Positions 1-8,848 are shown, numbered from the stretch's first letter. The stretch is 11,623 nt of DNA from Coriobacteriales bacterium (GCA_017515355.1 JAFWGD010000108.1:1-11623); one strand, 5' to 3'. Notes: generated from the letters alone by a model not told the origin. A program made the numbers and translations.

Positions 1-2521
<2,521 letters not shown>

Positions 2522-2543
2522 CGCTCGGCAAGCATCGAAACGC

Positions 2544-2581
2544 AAGGGCAGCCCATCCTTTCAAAGATGGCTGCCCTTTTT
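2544..2581 (+). terminator. Intrinsic terminator of carB
   Basis: The arms AAGGGCAGCCCATC (2544-2557) and GATGGCTGCCCTT (2566-2578) pair almost perfectly, with one bulged C, around an 8-nt loop. The stem runs directly into a T tract (2577-2581). It lies 22 nt after the carB stop codon and separates carB from the tRNA promoter. Confidence 0.88.
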
Positions 2582-2614
2582 GCATGCCGTTTAACGAGAA
2601 AGAGCGCTTTTCCG

Positions 2615-2641
2615 TTGCTGCGGTTCTTTCCGTGCTATAAT
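2615..2641 (+). promoter_or_regulatory. Extended -10 promoter of tRNA-Asn
   Basis: A perfect TATAAT (2636-2641) is preceded by TG and one base (TGcTATAAT), the extended -10 signature. A TTGCTG (2615-2620) lies 15 bp upstream and could serve as a -35, although the spacing is short and the extended -10 may be enough. Transcription would start near 2648, about 15 nt before the mature tRNA 5' end. Confidence 0.72.
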
Positions 2642-2663
2642 TCTTTTCGCGCCAAAAAGCCAT

Positions 2664-2739
2664 TCCTCGGTAGCTCAATTGGCAGAGCAATCGGCTGTTA
2701 ACCGATGGGTTGTAGGTTCGAGTCCTACCCGGGGAGCCA
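2664..2739 (+). tRNA. tRNA-Asn (anticodon GTT)
   Basis: A complete cloverleaf can be folded by eye. The acceptor stem TCCTCGG (2664-2670) pairs with CCGGGGA (2729-2735) with one G-U pair. The anticodon stem ATCGG/CCGAT (2690-2694 and 2702-2706) encloses the loop CTGTTAA with anticodon GTT at 2697-2699, which reads AAC/AAU. The T arm GTAGG-TTCGAGT-CCTAC spans 2712-2728. The discriminator base is G (2736) and CCA is encoded (2737-2739). It stands alone between its own promoter and terminator rather than in a tRNA cluster. Confidence 0.97.
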
Positions 2740-2778
2740 AAAGCCCTTCCAGCCTCGCAATCGCGGGGCTTTTCCTTT
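2739..2778 (+). terminator. Terminator after tRNA-Asn, probably bidirectional
   Basis: GCCTCGC (2752-2758) and GCGGGGC (2763-2769) form a 7-bp stem (one G-T) with a 4-nt loop, followed by TTTTCCTTT. An alternative longer pairing joins AAAAGCCC (2739-2746) with GGGCTTTT (2766-2773). That form has T-rich sequence on both strands, so it could also stop minus-strand transcription coming out of bcp, whose stop codon is at 2834-2836. Confidence 0.75.
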
Positions 2779-2833
2779 ACCCGGATTCAGCTACATGTTG
2801 CGAGCAGAAGCACTCAGGAGAGGCATTTGCGTT

Positions 2834-3298
2834 CTACGCGCCGCCTTCAAGCTCCTGGAGCATCTGCGATGGATTGTCGGCTGCCTTGACCTTGCCGAAT
2901 GCCTTTACGATGATGCCTTGCTCGTCGATGAGATATGTCGTGCGCACTACGCCCATGGAGACCTTCCCATACAGCTTCTTCTCCTGCCATACCTCATAGG
3001 CCTGCAGCACTTCCAACTCTGTGTCGGAGAGCAGCGTGAACGGGAGGCCGTACTTCTCCTCGAACTTCTTATGGGACGCAACGCTGTCCTTGCTCACGCC
3101 GATGACCACTGCACCCTGCTCTTGGAACTGGGGATATAGCTCTGCGAATCCAGTTGCCTGCTTTGTGCAGCCGGACGTGTTGTCGCGCGGATAGAAGTAC
3201 AGCACGACCTTCGTGCCCCGGTAGTCCGAGAGCGTCTTCAGATCGCCGTTTTTGTCTGGAAGGGTGAAGTCGGGCGCCTGCGTGCCGATTTCCAACAT
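2834..3298 (-). CDS. bcp: Thioredoxin-dependent thiol peroxidase, BCP/PrxQ family peroxiredoxin
   Basis: This cytoplasmic peroxiredoxin reduces hydrogen peroxide and organic hydroperoxides. The 154-residue length is normal for the BCP/PrxQ family. The N-terminal GTQAPDFTLPDKNG, the active-site stretch YFYPRDNTSGCTKQA with peroxidatic Cys44, and the later GVVRTTYLIDEQG are all typical. Many BCPs have a resolving Cys five residues after the peroxidatic one; here that position is Thr49, and Cys44 is the only cysteine in the protein. The enzyme should therefore behave as a 1-Cys peroxiredoxin, resolved by an external thiol. The ATG at 3296-3298 has a purine-rich ribosome site (AAGGGG, about 6 nt upstream). 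It appears monocistronic, is convergent with tRNA-Asn and has its own candidate promoter. The family call is secure; the resolving mechanism is inferred. Confidence 0.95.
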   Translation of the reverse strand: MLEIGTQAPDFTLPDKNGDLKTLSDYRGTKVVLYFYPRDNTSGCTKQATGFAELYPQFQEQGAVVIGVSKDSVASHKKFEEKYGLPFTLLSDTELEVLQAYEVWQEKKLYGKVSMGVVRTTYLIDEQGIIVKAFGKVKAADNPSQMLQELEGGA

Positions 3299-3342
3299 GT
3301 CAATCCCCTTCTTTCTGGACGGTTGCCTTCGCGTACTGCATC

Positions 3343-3362
3343 ATTGTAACGCGCAATGCGCG
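3343..3362 (-). promoter_or_regulatory. Candidate bcp promoter -10 with overlapping palindrome
   Basis: On the minus strand TACAAT (3343-3348) is a good -10 box 44 nt before the bcp ATG. Directly upstream is the perfect odd palindrome CGCGCA-A-TGCGCG (3350-3362), which would occupy the -10/-35 spacer and could be an operator. No convincing -35 is present; the nearest candidate, TTGTGG, sits only 14 bp upstream. Base-composition chance cannot be excluded. Confidence 0.35.
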
Positions 3363-3415
3363 CCACAAGGCGGCCGCTCAAACGCGAAGCCGCCGCCATC
3401 GGCAATAAGCTGCGC

Positions 3416-3456
3416 AAAGCAAATGGGTCCACCCGCTCTAAGCGGATGGACCCATT
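3416..3456 (-). terminator. Intrinsic terminator of the molybdoenzyme operon
   Basis: Positions 3422-3437 pair with 3441-3456 over 16 positions with a single C/A mismatch and a 3-nt loop. On the minus strand the stem ends in ATT, followed by TTGCTTT. It lies 25 nt past the stop codon of the zinc-ribbon gene and would end the three-gene operon before bcp. Confidence 0.82.
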
Positions 3457-3481
3457 CTCATAGCTCGTTTGCGTGCCAGGC

Positions 3482-3691
3482 CTATTGCTGGACAACCGGC
3501 TTCCTGGGAGGCAGGCTTGGCATCTCAGGAAATGGCGGAGGAAGCTGCTTGCCGCAGTTGGGACAGATGGTCACCTCGTTGTCAGGCGCCTCCTCCTTGC
3601 AATAAGGGCAGTAGCGGCGACCGAAGGAAACCTTCTGCCTATCCAGCTTTCCGCACGAATTGCAGTTGGTGCAGCAATAACACTCTGGCAT
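3482..3691 (-). CDS. Small Cys-rich double zinc-ribbon protein, third gene of the molybdoenzyme operon
   Basis: The 69-residue protein has nine cysteines: Cys4, 6, 7, 10 and 13 at the N-terminus, then Cys28-x2-Cys31 (YCPYCKEEAP) and Cys43-x2-Cys46 (ICPNCGK). The last two knuckles resemble double zinc-ribbon (DZR) domains; the N-terminal group adds further CxxC pairs (7/10 and 10/13) that may bind a second metal. The last 20 or so residues are proline-rich (PPPFPEMPSLPPRKP). No signal peptide or membrane segment is seen. The gene starts 17 nt after the stop of the ferredoxin gene; its likely ribosome site AGAGGGA overlaps that stop codon and is rather far (about 13 nt) from the ATG, suggesting translational coupling. 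Function is unknown. Metal delivery, protein contact or an assembly role for the upstream molybdoenzyme are guesses from position only. Confidence 0.8.
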   Translation of the reverse strand: MPECYCCTNCNSCGKLDRQKVSFGRRYCPYCKEEAPDNEVTICPNCGKQLPPPFPEMPSLPPRKPVVQQ

Positions 3692-3708
3692 TGCGCGTCA
3701 ACGTCCCT

Positions 3709-4173
3709 CTATGCCCTGAGCGCCGGAGGCTTCGGTGCCATCTTCGGACGCGGACGAGGACCAGCGGCAGCCTTGGCGGTCGGGATGACGAAGTCATCGG
3801 CTCCCGGAAGGTCGATGTCGCAGTCGCACGGAGCGAAGAGGACCTGCTTGGGCTTCTCGGCCAGCTTGGCAGCCATCTCGGCGATGGTTCCGAAGTCCAT
3901 GCAGAATGCGAGGCAATGGTGGACGCAAGTCGGCTTCTTGCCCTCGGCAAGGCGATCTGCGCAGAGGTCGCACATGTCGGTGGGAACAGGAATCTTGTTC
4001 CAGTTGAAGCTCTTGCCGCCCTCATGCTCCTCGTTCATCTGCCAAGGACCATCGTCATGAACCCTGATTCCCCACTTGCCAATGGGCATATCATGTTCCA
4101 TCTTGCATGCAACGACGCAGCTCTCGCAGCCGGTGCAATATTCGTAATCAATAAGCAATGCGTACTTAGGCAT
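3709..4173 (-). CDS. Two-cluster 4Fe-4S ferredoxin subunit of a molybdopterin oxidoreductase (shortened DmsB type)
   Basis: Predicted electron-transfer subunit passing electrons to or from the catalytic subunit encoded directly upstream. The ATG at 4171-4173 is chosen over an in-frame start at 4227 because it has AAGGAG 6 nt upstream and lies 10 nt after the preceding stop, giving 154 residues. Cys13-x2-Cys16-x2-Cys19-x3-Cys23 is a classic ferredoxin motif. A second group, Cys68-x2-Cys71-x11-Cys83-x3-Cys87 (CDLCADRLAEGKKPTC and on), corresponds to the late Cys group of four-cluster DmsB/PhsB proteins. The intervening segment with the inner clusters is missing, leaving ligands for exactly two 4Fe-4S clusters. 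Extra cysteines are Cys91, 116 and 118. The C-terminus (about 133-154) is a basic Ala/Pro-rich tail. No membrane anchor gene is adjacent. The subunit role is well supported; the partner redox carrier is unknown. Confidence 0.9.
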   Translation of the reverse strand: MPKYALLIDYEYCTGCESCVVACKMEHDMPIGKWGIRVHDDGPWQMNEEHEGGKSFNWNKIPVPTDMCDLCADRLAEGKKPTCVHHCLAFCMDFGTIAEMAAKLAEKPKQVLFAPCDCDIDLPGADDFVIPTAKAAAGPRPRPKMAPKPPALRA

Positions 4174-4183
4174 GTCGGTCTCC

Positions 4184-6727
4184 TTAAATGTCGAACTTCT
4201 CAGCGACGAGGCGCATGTCAGTGTCATAGCTTTCCTTCAAGGGCTTGATAGCGCAGCAGTTGCACTTGTAAGGACCGCCATAGCCGAGGTGAGAGTTGTA
4301 GTGGTTCGGGACCATGTCGTTTACGTTGGAAATCCAGACGCCGTAGAGGCCAGGCTCGTCAGCATGATCGGAATGGACGTGCGCGGCGCGGATCTCAGTG
4401 CCGTTCATGGCAACGTCGAGAACCTCGTCGTTGAACGTTGCGATCTCGCCGACGGGGATGATCTCGTCACGGGAGTCGTCGTCTGCCTGGCGCTCCGGGA
4501 ACCACCAGCCGTGATCCATCTGAACCGTTCCGGGCTTGACGATGACGGAGACGACGGCCTTGAACTTGGCGCGGCCGTAGTCGTTGGAGACCTCGACCCA
4601 CTGGCCGTTCGCGATGTTCTCGCGCGCAGCGTCATCGGGATGGATCTCGATGATCGGATCGGGGTGGAGCTCGCGGAGAACGGCGATCTGGCGATGCTCG
4701 CTGTGGAACGACGCATAGTTGCGTGCGCCGGTGGTGAAGATGTAGGGATACTTCTCAGCGAGTGCCGGATTGGTGTGCGGGCTGAATGCAGGCTCGCGAT
4801 AGTAGGGCAGCGGATCCTCGCCGTACTGTGCGTAGGCGGTGGACCAGAGCTCTACGCGGCCGGTCGGGGTGAGGAATCCAGGTACGCGGTCGGGGCGCAG
4901 GAGGCCGGTCTCGTACTTGCGATAGTTGACGCCGCGCTGGAAGACGACGATGTCGCGCAGATCCTCGAAAGGCATTCCGGTCGGCTTCGCGCGACGCTGG
5001 GTCAGGAAGTCGTCCTCGTCCTTGAACATGCGCTCGCCCTTCTCGTTCTTGAGGGCGTCGCTGCCGAGGTACTCGCCAAGCTCGATGAGGATGGTGATGT
5101 CGGACTTGACTTCGCCTACGTCAACGGCCTTGTTGCAAGCTGCCAGGGTGACCGGGGAACCGGCATAGTGGGTCATGACGACGTCGTCCTTCTCCGCGCA
5201 GGAAGCGAGCGGGAGGATCAGGTCGCCAAAGGCCTCGATGGTCGGGGTGATGAAGCAGTCGGTTGCCATGCACCACTCGAGGTTCTTGAGACCCTCGTAC
5301 CAGCCCTGCGGCTGAGCGCAGCAGGAGGGAGCGAGGAGGTTGGTGGACTGGATCCAGCCCATGCGGATCTGATAGGGCTTTCCGCTGACGACCGCGTCCC
5401 ACATCATGTCGGACTGGGCATTGCGGATGTTGTCGACGTAGAGCGGATACTCCGCATATCCGATTGTCTTGGCCCTGAGCTCGGGATCCATGGCGTCCCA
5501 ACCGATACGACGCTGCGGACGGGCCGCGTCCTCGGCTGCGTTGCCATCAGCGCCGGCATCCGCCTTGTCGAGGTTGACCTCCATCTTCTTGCCCTCTTCG
5601 AATCCGGGGGCTGCGTCGATCTCGGCGATGATCTGTCCGCCAGGAACGTCGACGTTGCCGCAGATCGCCATAAGCGCGAGGACGCAGTGGGCGGCCTGAT
5701 TGCCGTTCTGGTTCTGGTCGAATGCAAGGCCCCAAGCGATGGAGGATACTCCGCTTGCGTAGAGGCGGGCCGCTGCGTAGATGTCCTCGACGGGAACCTC
5801 GCAGATCTCGGCTGCCTTCTCGGGGGTCATGCCCATCTCGGGATCGTTGATGCGGGCGACGAACTCGTTGAATCCGTAGCACCAGTACTCGACGAACTGA
5901 TGGTCGTAGAGGTCCTCGTTGATGATGACCGACAGCCATGCCATCGCCATTGCGGTATCGGTGCCGGGACGGAGGCGAACATGGACGTCAGCGCGGGTGC
6001 AGAGCCAGTTGACGCGCGGGTCGACCATGATCAGCTTGGAGCCGCGCTTCATGAGGTCGATGACGGCATGGCCGAAGAGGCCGTCGCCGTTGGATGCCAG
6101 AGGCATCTTGCCCCAGCAGACGATGACGTCCGGCACGCGGTACGTCGGGTTGTCATAGGTGTTCTGCAGGCCGCCTGCATAGTCGAGCTCGGGATAGTAC
6201 GCGCCGAGAACGTGCGAACACGACATCGAACGCGGCTGGTAGCATGCGTAACCGGACTGGGTGTAGCATGCGTTCGGGGTTCCGAGAACCGCCTGAGCCA
6301 TGTCGGCTACGAGAATTCCGCCGGAACGGCCGGTGCCGGAGAAGACCGCCATGCACTCCGGACCATAGGTGTCGCGGAAGTAGTCCCTCTTCTCCTTGAT
6401 GAGCGCATAGGCCTCATCCCAGGTGATGCGCTCCCACTTGTCGTGCTTTCCACGATCCTTGGGGTCGCGCTTCATCGGATAGATGACGCGGCTCGGATTG
6501 TAGACGTAATCCTTGAGTGCAAGGCAACGCACGCAAAGACGGCCCTTGGTGATCGGGTTGTTCTCATCGCCCTCGACGTGATCGATGACGCCGTCCTTGT
6601 CAACGTAGATCTTGACTCCGCATCCTACTGGATGGCATCCAGGAGGGCTCCACATAGCAGAGCGGACTACGGTAAAGTCGCCTTCTTCGAACTTCCAAGG
6701 CTTACCTAGATCGTTCTTGAACTCCAT
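4184..6727 (-). CDS. Molybdopterin (Mo/W) oxidoreductase catalytic subunit, acetylene hydratase/catechol dehydroxylase-like
   Basis: Catalytic subunit of the DMSO reductase superfamily, 847 residues. It begins with an Fe-S/molybdopterin region (Cys31, Cys36, Cys65, Cys68), then ITWDEAYALIKEK (101-113), GTPNACYTQSGYACYQP (149-165), the cofactor-binding stretch with VDPRVNWLCTRADVHVRLRPGTD (235-257), PTGRVELWS (621-629), and a C-terminal molybdopterin-dinucleotide domain (about 655-800; HPDPIIEIHPDDAA, NGQWVEVSNDYGR). The order and the C-terminal signatures recall acetylene hydratase and the gut catechol dehydroxylases. Cys162 is a candidate metal ligand by rough alignment. There is no twin-arginine signal or transmembrane segment, so the enzyme should be cytoplasmic. 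The C-terminus is Cys-rich (822, 824, 825). The ATG at 6725-6727 has an AGGAG site about 5 nt upstream. The gene ends 10 nt before the ferredoxin gene. Superfamily is certain; substrate (an aromatic or other reducible organic compound) is unknown. Confidence 0.93.
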   Translation of the reverse strand: MEFKNDLGKPWKFEEGDFTVVRSAMWSPPGCHPVGCGVKIYVDKDGVIDHVEGDENNPITKGRLCVRCLALKDYVYNPSRVIYPMKRDPKDRGKHDKWERITWDEAYALIKEKRDYFRDTYGPECMAVFSGTGRSGGILVADMAQAVLGTPNACYTQSGYACYQPRSMSCSHVLGAYYPELDYAGGLQNTYDNPTYRVPDVIVCWGKMPLASNGDGLFGHAVIDLMKRGSKLIMVDPRVNWLCTRADVHVRLRPGTDTAMAMAWLSVIINEDLYDHQFVEYWCYGFNEFVARINDPEMGMTPEKAAEICEVPVEDIYAAARLYASGVSSIAWGLAFDQNQNGNQAAHCVLALMAICGNVDVPGGQIIAEIDAAPGFEEGKKMEVNLDKADAGADGNAAEDAARPQRRIGWDAMDPELRAKTIGYAEYPLYVDNIRNAQSDMMWDAVVSGKPYQIRMGWIQSTNLLAPSCCAQPQGWYEGLKNLEWCMATDCFITPTIEAFGDLILPLASCAEKDDVVMTHYAGSPVTLAACNKAVDVGEVKSDITILIELGEYLGSDALKNEKGERMFKDEDDFLTQRRAKPTGMPFEDLRDIVVFQRGVNYRKYETGLLRPDRVPGFLTPTGRVELWSTAYAQYGEDPLPYYREPAFSPHTNPALAEKYPYIFTTGARNYASFHSEHRQIAVLRELHPDPIIEIHPDDAARENIANGQWVEVSNDYGRAKFKAVVSVIVKPGTVQMDHGWWFPERQADDDSRDEIIPVGEIATFNDEVLDVAMNGTEIRAAHVHSDHADEPGLYGVWISNVNDMVPNHYNSHLGYGGPYKCNCCAIKPLKESYDTDMRLVAEKFDI

Positions 6728-6853
6728 ACTCTCTCCTCTTCCTGGTTCTTAGAACTTGCCTCTCGGGATAACACCGGGTTGATGCTGCACCGATTGGCAA
6801 TTTCCCAGCTTAGCAACTAGACAAAAAGCATTCAGCGCTGCTAATCCCACTTG
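6728..6853 (-). other. Roughly 120-nt leader of the molybdoenzyme operon
   Basis: Together with the promoter region to its right, this belongs to the 309-nt gene-free stretch 6728-7036. If transcription starts near 6847, the leader is about 120 nt. It holds the ribosome site next to the ATG, a short perfect palindrome GTTCT-T-AGAAC (6745-6755), and a TTAGCA/TGCTAA inverted repeat (6810-6815 and 6839-6844). Neither resembles a known riboswitch, and no open frame with a ribosome site was found. Confidence 0.4.
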
Positions 6854-6881
6854 CTCATAATCCTATCACAGCGCTTGTCAA
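6854..6881 (-). promoter_or_regulatory. Sigma70-type promoter of the molybdoenzyme operon
   Basis: On the minus strand a perfect TTGACA (6876-6881) is followed after 16 bp by TATGAG (6854-6859), a weaker -10 matching four of six consensus bases. The start would be near 6847. A strong -35 with a weak -10 suits a regulated promoter, but the start site is a prediction only. Confidence 0.6.
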
Positions 6882-6900
6882 GTGCTTCGGTTTCATTTGC

Positions 6901-6919
6901 GAACGCGTGGCAAGCGTTC
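6901..6919. promoter_or_regulatory. Palindrome GAACGC-N7-GCGTTC upstream of the operon promoter, candidate regulator site
   Basis: Two perfect 6-bp arms (6901-6906 and 6914-6919) surround a 7-bp spacer. The centre is about 29 bp upstream of the TTGACA box, a position expected for an activator site. It is not followed by a T tract on either strand, which argues against a terminator. No regulator gene is in the window, so the binding factor is unknown. Confidence 0.4.
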
Positions 6920-6980
6920 CTTTGTTCAGCTTTGGCGGCGCTGGCATAAGTTCGCACTACGAAACAGCGCTTTCGCAAGG

Positions 6981-7015
6981 GGAAAACGCCACCCGCAAAG
7001 CGTTGCGGATGGCGC
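6981..7015 (-). terminator. Intrinsic terminator of pepF
   Basis: Positions 6987-6998 pair with 7003-7014 with one mismatch (C6992/A7009) and a 4-nt loop. On the minus strand the stem is followed by TTTTCC. It starts about 22 nt after the pepF stop codon and isolates pepF from the molybdoenzyme operon. Confidence 0.82.
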
Positions 7016-7036
7016 TAGGATGCCTGTTGGAAAACC

Positions 7037-8848
7037 CTATTCTGAAACGATATCGCGCATCTGGTCGAGGAGCTCGTCGAAGAGCTTGAGCGCCGAATCC
7101 ACCGGCTCGGGGCTCGCCATGTCCACACCCGCTCCGCGCAGCAGCGAGATAGGATCGGCGGAGGAGCCGCCCGAGAGGAATCCGATGTAGCTGTCGAGCG
7201 CCTCGGGCTCGCCGCTGAGTATGCGCTGCGAGAGGGCGATGGCCGCTGCGTAGCCGGTCGAATACTGGTAGACGTAGTAGTTGTAATAGAAGTGCGGGAT
7301 ACGCGCCCACTCGAGTGCGATCTCGTCGTCGAGGACGATGCCGTCCCCAAAGTAGAGTGCGTTGAGATCGCGGTAGGCGTTGCAGAGCGCATCGGCGGTG
7401 ACCACCTCTCCGCGGGCGGTCATCTCCCCCACCAAAAGCTCGAACTCGGCGAACATGCACTGCCTGTAGAGCGTGCCGCGGAACTGCTCGAGGAAGTGGT
7501 TGAGCAGGTAGGCGCGCTCGCGACTGTCGGCGGCATGATCGAGCATGTATCGCATGAGCAGCGACTCGTTGCAGGTGGAGGCGACCTCGGCGACGAAGAT
7601 GACGTAGTCTGAGTAGCAGATCGGCTGGTTGGCGCAAGAGAGGTAGGTGTGGATCGAGTGGCCCATCTCATGGATCAGCGTGAAGACGTCGTCGAGCGTG
7701 CCCTGGAAGTTGAGGAGGATGTAGGGCTGCATGCCGTAGCCTCCCGAAGAGTATCCTCCGCTGCGCTTGCCCGGGGTCTCGTAGACGTCTATCCAGCGAT
7801 TGGAGAGGCCCTCGCGCACGATCGAGAGGTACCCCTCCCCCATCGGCTCGAGCGCTTTGAGGATCAGCTCGCACGCCTCATCGTACGTGAATCGCATGTC
7901 GAGGTCCTCGACGATCGGAGTGTACAGATCGTAGAAGTGCAGCTCGTCGACTCCTAGCAGCTCCTTGCGAAGCGCAACGTACTTGTGCATCGCAGGCAGG
8001 TTGGCATGCACCGTCTCGATGAGGTTGGTGTAGACCTCGGTGGGAATCTCGTTTCCGTAGAGCGCGGCCTCGAGCGCTGAGGTGAACTTGCGCGCATCGG
8101 CGAAGAAGCGGCGCGTCTTGGCCTCGGCAGCAAGAGTCGCAGCGCACGTGTTGCGGAACTTGCCATACTCACCGTAGAGCGCTTCGAATGCGGACTTGCG
8201 CAGCGTGCGGTCGGCCGAGTTCATCAGCGGGATGTAGCTTCCATGCGTGACGGGATGCTCCTTCCCCTCCGAGTCGATGGCCGCAGGGAACGAGAGGTCG
8301 GCATCGTTGAAGAGCGAGTAGATGTTGCCGGGCTGGACCCTCATGTCTCCGGCCGATGCGAGCAGGCGCTCCTCATCGGGCGAGAGAGTGTGGTCGCGCA
8401 TGCGCAGAACCTGGTCGATGGCGCGGCGATAGAGCTCGAGCCCGGGCTGCTCGGCATAGAAGCGAGCGAGGGTCTCGTCGTCGACGGTCATGAGCTCGGG
8501 GGTGAACCACGAACCTGCTGCGGAGAGCGCGACGTAAAGGTTCATAACCTGGCCCTCGAGCGCCTGGAAATGCGAATCGCGCGTGTCCTCGTCGCTCTTG
8601 CGGCTCGCGTAGTTGACGAGCTTGCCGAGGTTCAGGCTCATCTCGTCGTCGAACCGCAGGAATTCAAGAAGGCTCTCGGCGCTTTGAGAGATCTTCCCGC
8701 TAAAGCTCGCCACATGCTCGGGATAGCCCTTTGCCACCTCGAGCGCTGCGAGGAAATCGTCCTCTGTTGCGTAGATCCTCTCGATGTCCCATCGATACCT
8801 CTCGGGTATCTCCGCACGGGATGCGTACTCGACTCTCTCCTTGCCCAT
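7037..8848 (-). CDS. pepF: Oligoendopeptidase F (M3B family zinc metallopeptidase)
   Basis: Cytoplasmic zinc peptidase that cleaves short peptides, generally in peptide recycling or degradation of peptide signals. The 603-residue length is normal for PepF. The zinc site HEMGH (His393, Glu394, His397) lies in TLIHEMGHSIH, and Glu421 in VAEVAST is the expected third ligand about 24 residues on. Other family signatures are GGYSSGGYGMQPYILLNF (364-381) just before the zinc helix, and the C-terminal IPHFYYNYYVYQYSTGYAAA (517-536), which holds the conserved substrate-contacting Tyr residues. The N-terminal half is the helical lobe. No signal peptide is seen. The ATG (8846-8848) has GGAG 6 nt upstream. 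A small Cys-containing gene lies 48 nt upstream on the same strand, so the two may be cotranscribed; no separate promoter for pepF was recognised. A functional link to the neighbouring redox genes is not evident. Confidence 0.95.
   Translation of the reverse strand: MGKERVEYASRAEIPERYRWDIERIYATEDDFLAALEVAKGYPEHVASFSGKISQSAESLLEFLRFDDEMSLNLGKLVNYASRKSDEDTRDSHFQALEGQVMNLYVALSAAGSWFTPELMTVDDETLARFYAEQPGLELYRRAIDQVLRMRDHTLSPDEERLLASAGDMRVQPGNIYSLFNDADLSFPAAIDSEGKEHPVTHGSYIPLMNSADRTLRKSAFEALYGEYGKFRNTCAATLAAEAKTRRFFADARKFTSALEAALYGNEIPTEVYTNLIETVHANLPAMHKYVALRKELLGVDELHFYDLYTPIVEDLDMRFTYDEACELILKALEPMGEGYLSIVREGLSNRWIDVYETPGKRSGGYSSGGYGMQPYILLNFQGTLDDVFTLIHEMGHSIHTYLSCANQPICYSDYVIFVAEVASTCNESLLMRYMLDHAADSRERAYLLNHFLEQFRGTLYRQCMFAEFELLVGEMTARGEVVTADALCNAYRDLNALYFGDGIVLDDEIALEWARIPHFYYNYYVYQYSTGYAAAIALSQRILSGEPEALDSYIGFLSGGSSADPISLLRGAGVDMASPEPVDSALKLFDELLDQMRDIVSE

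Noticed and set aside
2679..3139. Plus-strand frames starting inside the tRNA and running over bcp.
   Set aside because: They begin within tRNA-Asn and are antisense to bcp, whose protein is unmistakable.
4172..6709. An 845-codon open frame on the plus strand, antisense to the whole molybdoenzyme gene.
   Set aside because: It lies opposite a gene with clear family motifs. Its translation is low-complexity Val/Leu/Asp/Ala-rich with no recognisable domain, as expected from GC-rich codon bias on the sense strand.
6728..6853. Possible riboswitch, for example a molybdenum-cofactor type, in the operon leader.
   Set aside because: Only short inverted repeats are visible and no conserved riboswitch core could be recognised.
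6833..6972. Three copies of AGCGCT at 6834, 6870 and 6966, considered as operator repeats.
   Set aside because: The hexamer is its own reverse complement and is common throughout this GC-rich sequence, including inside pepF. Spacings are irregular.
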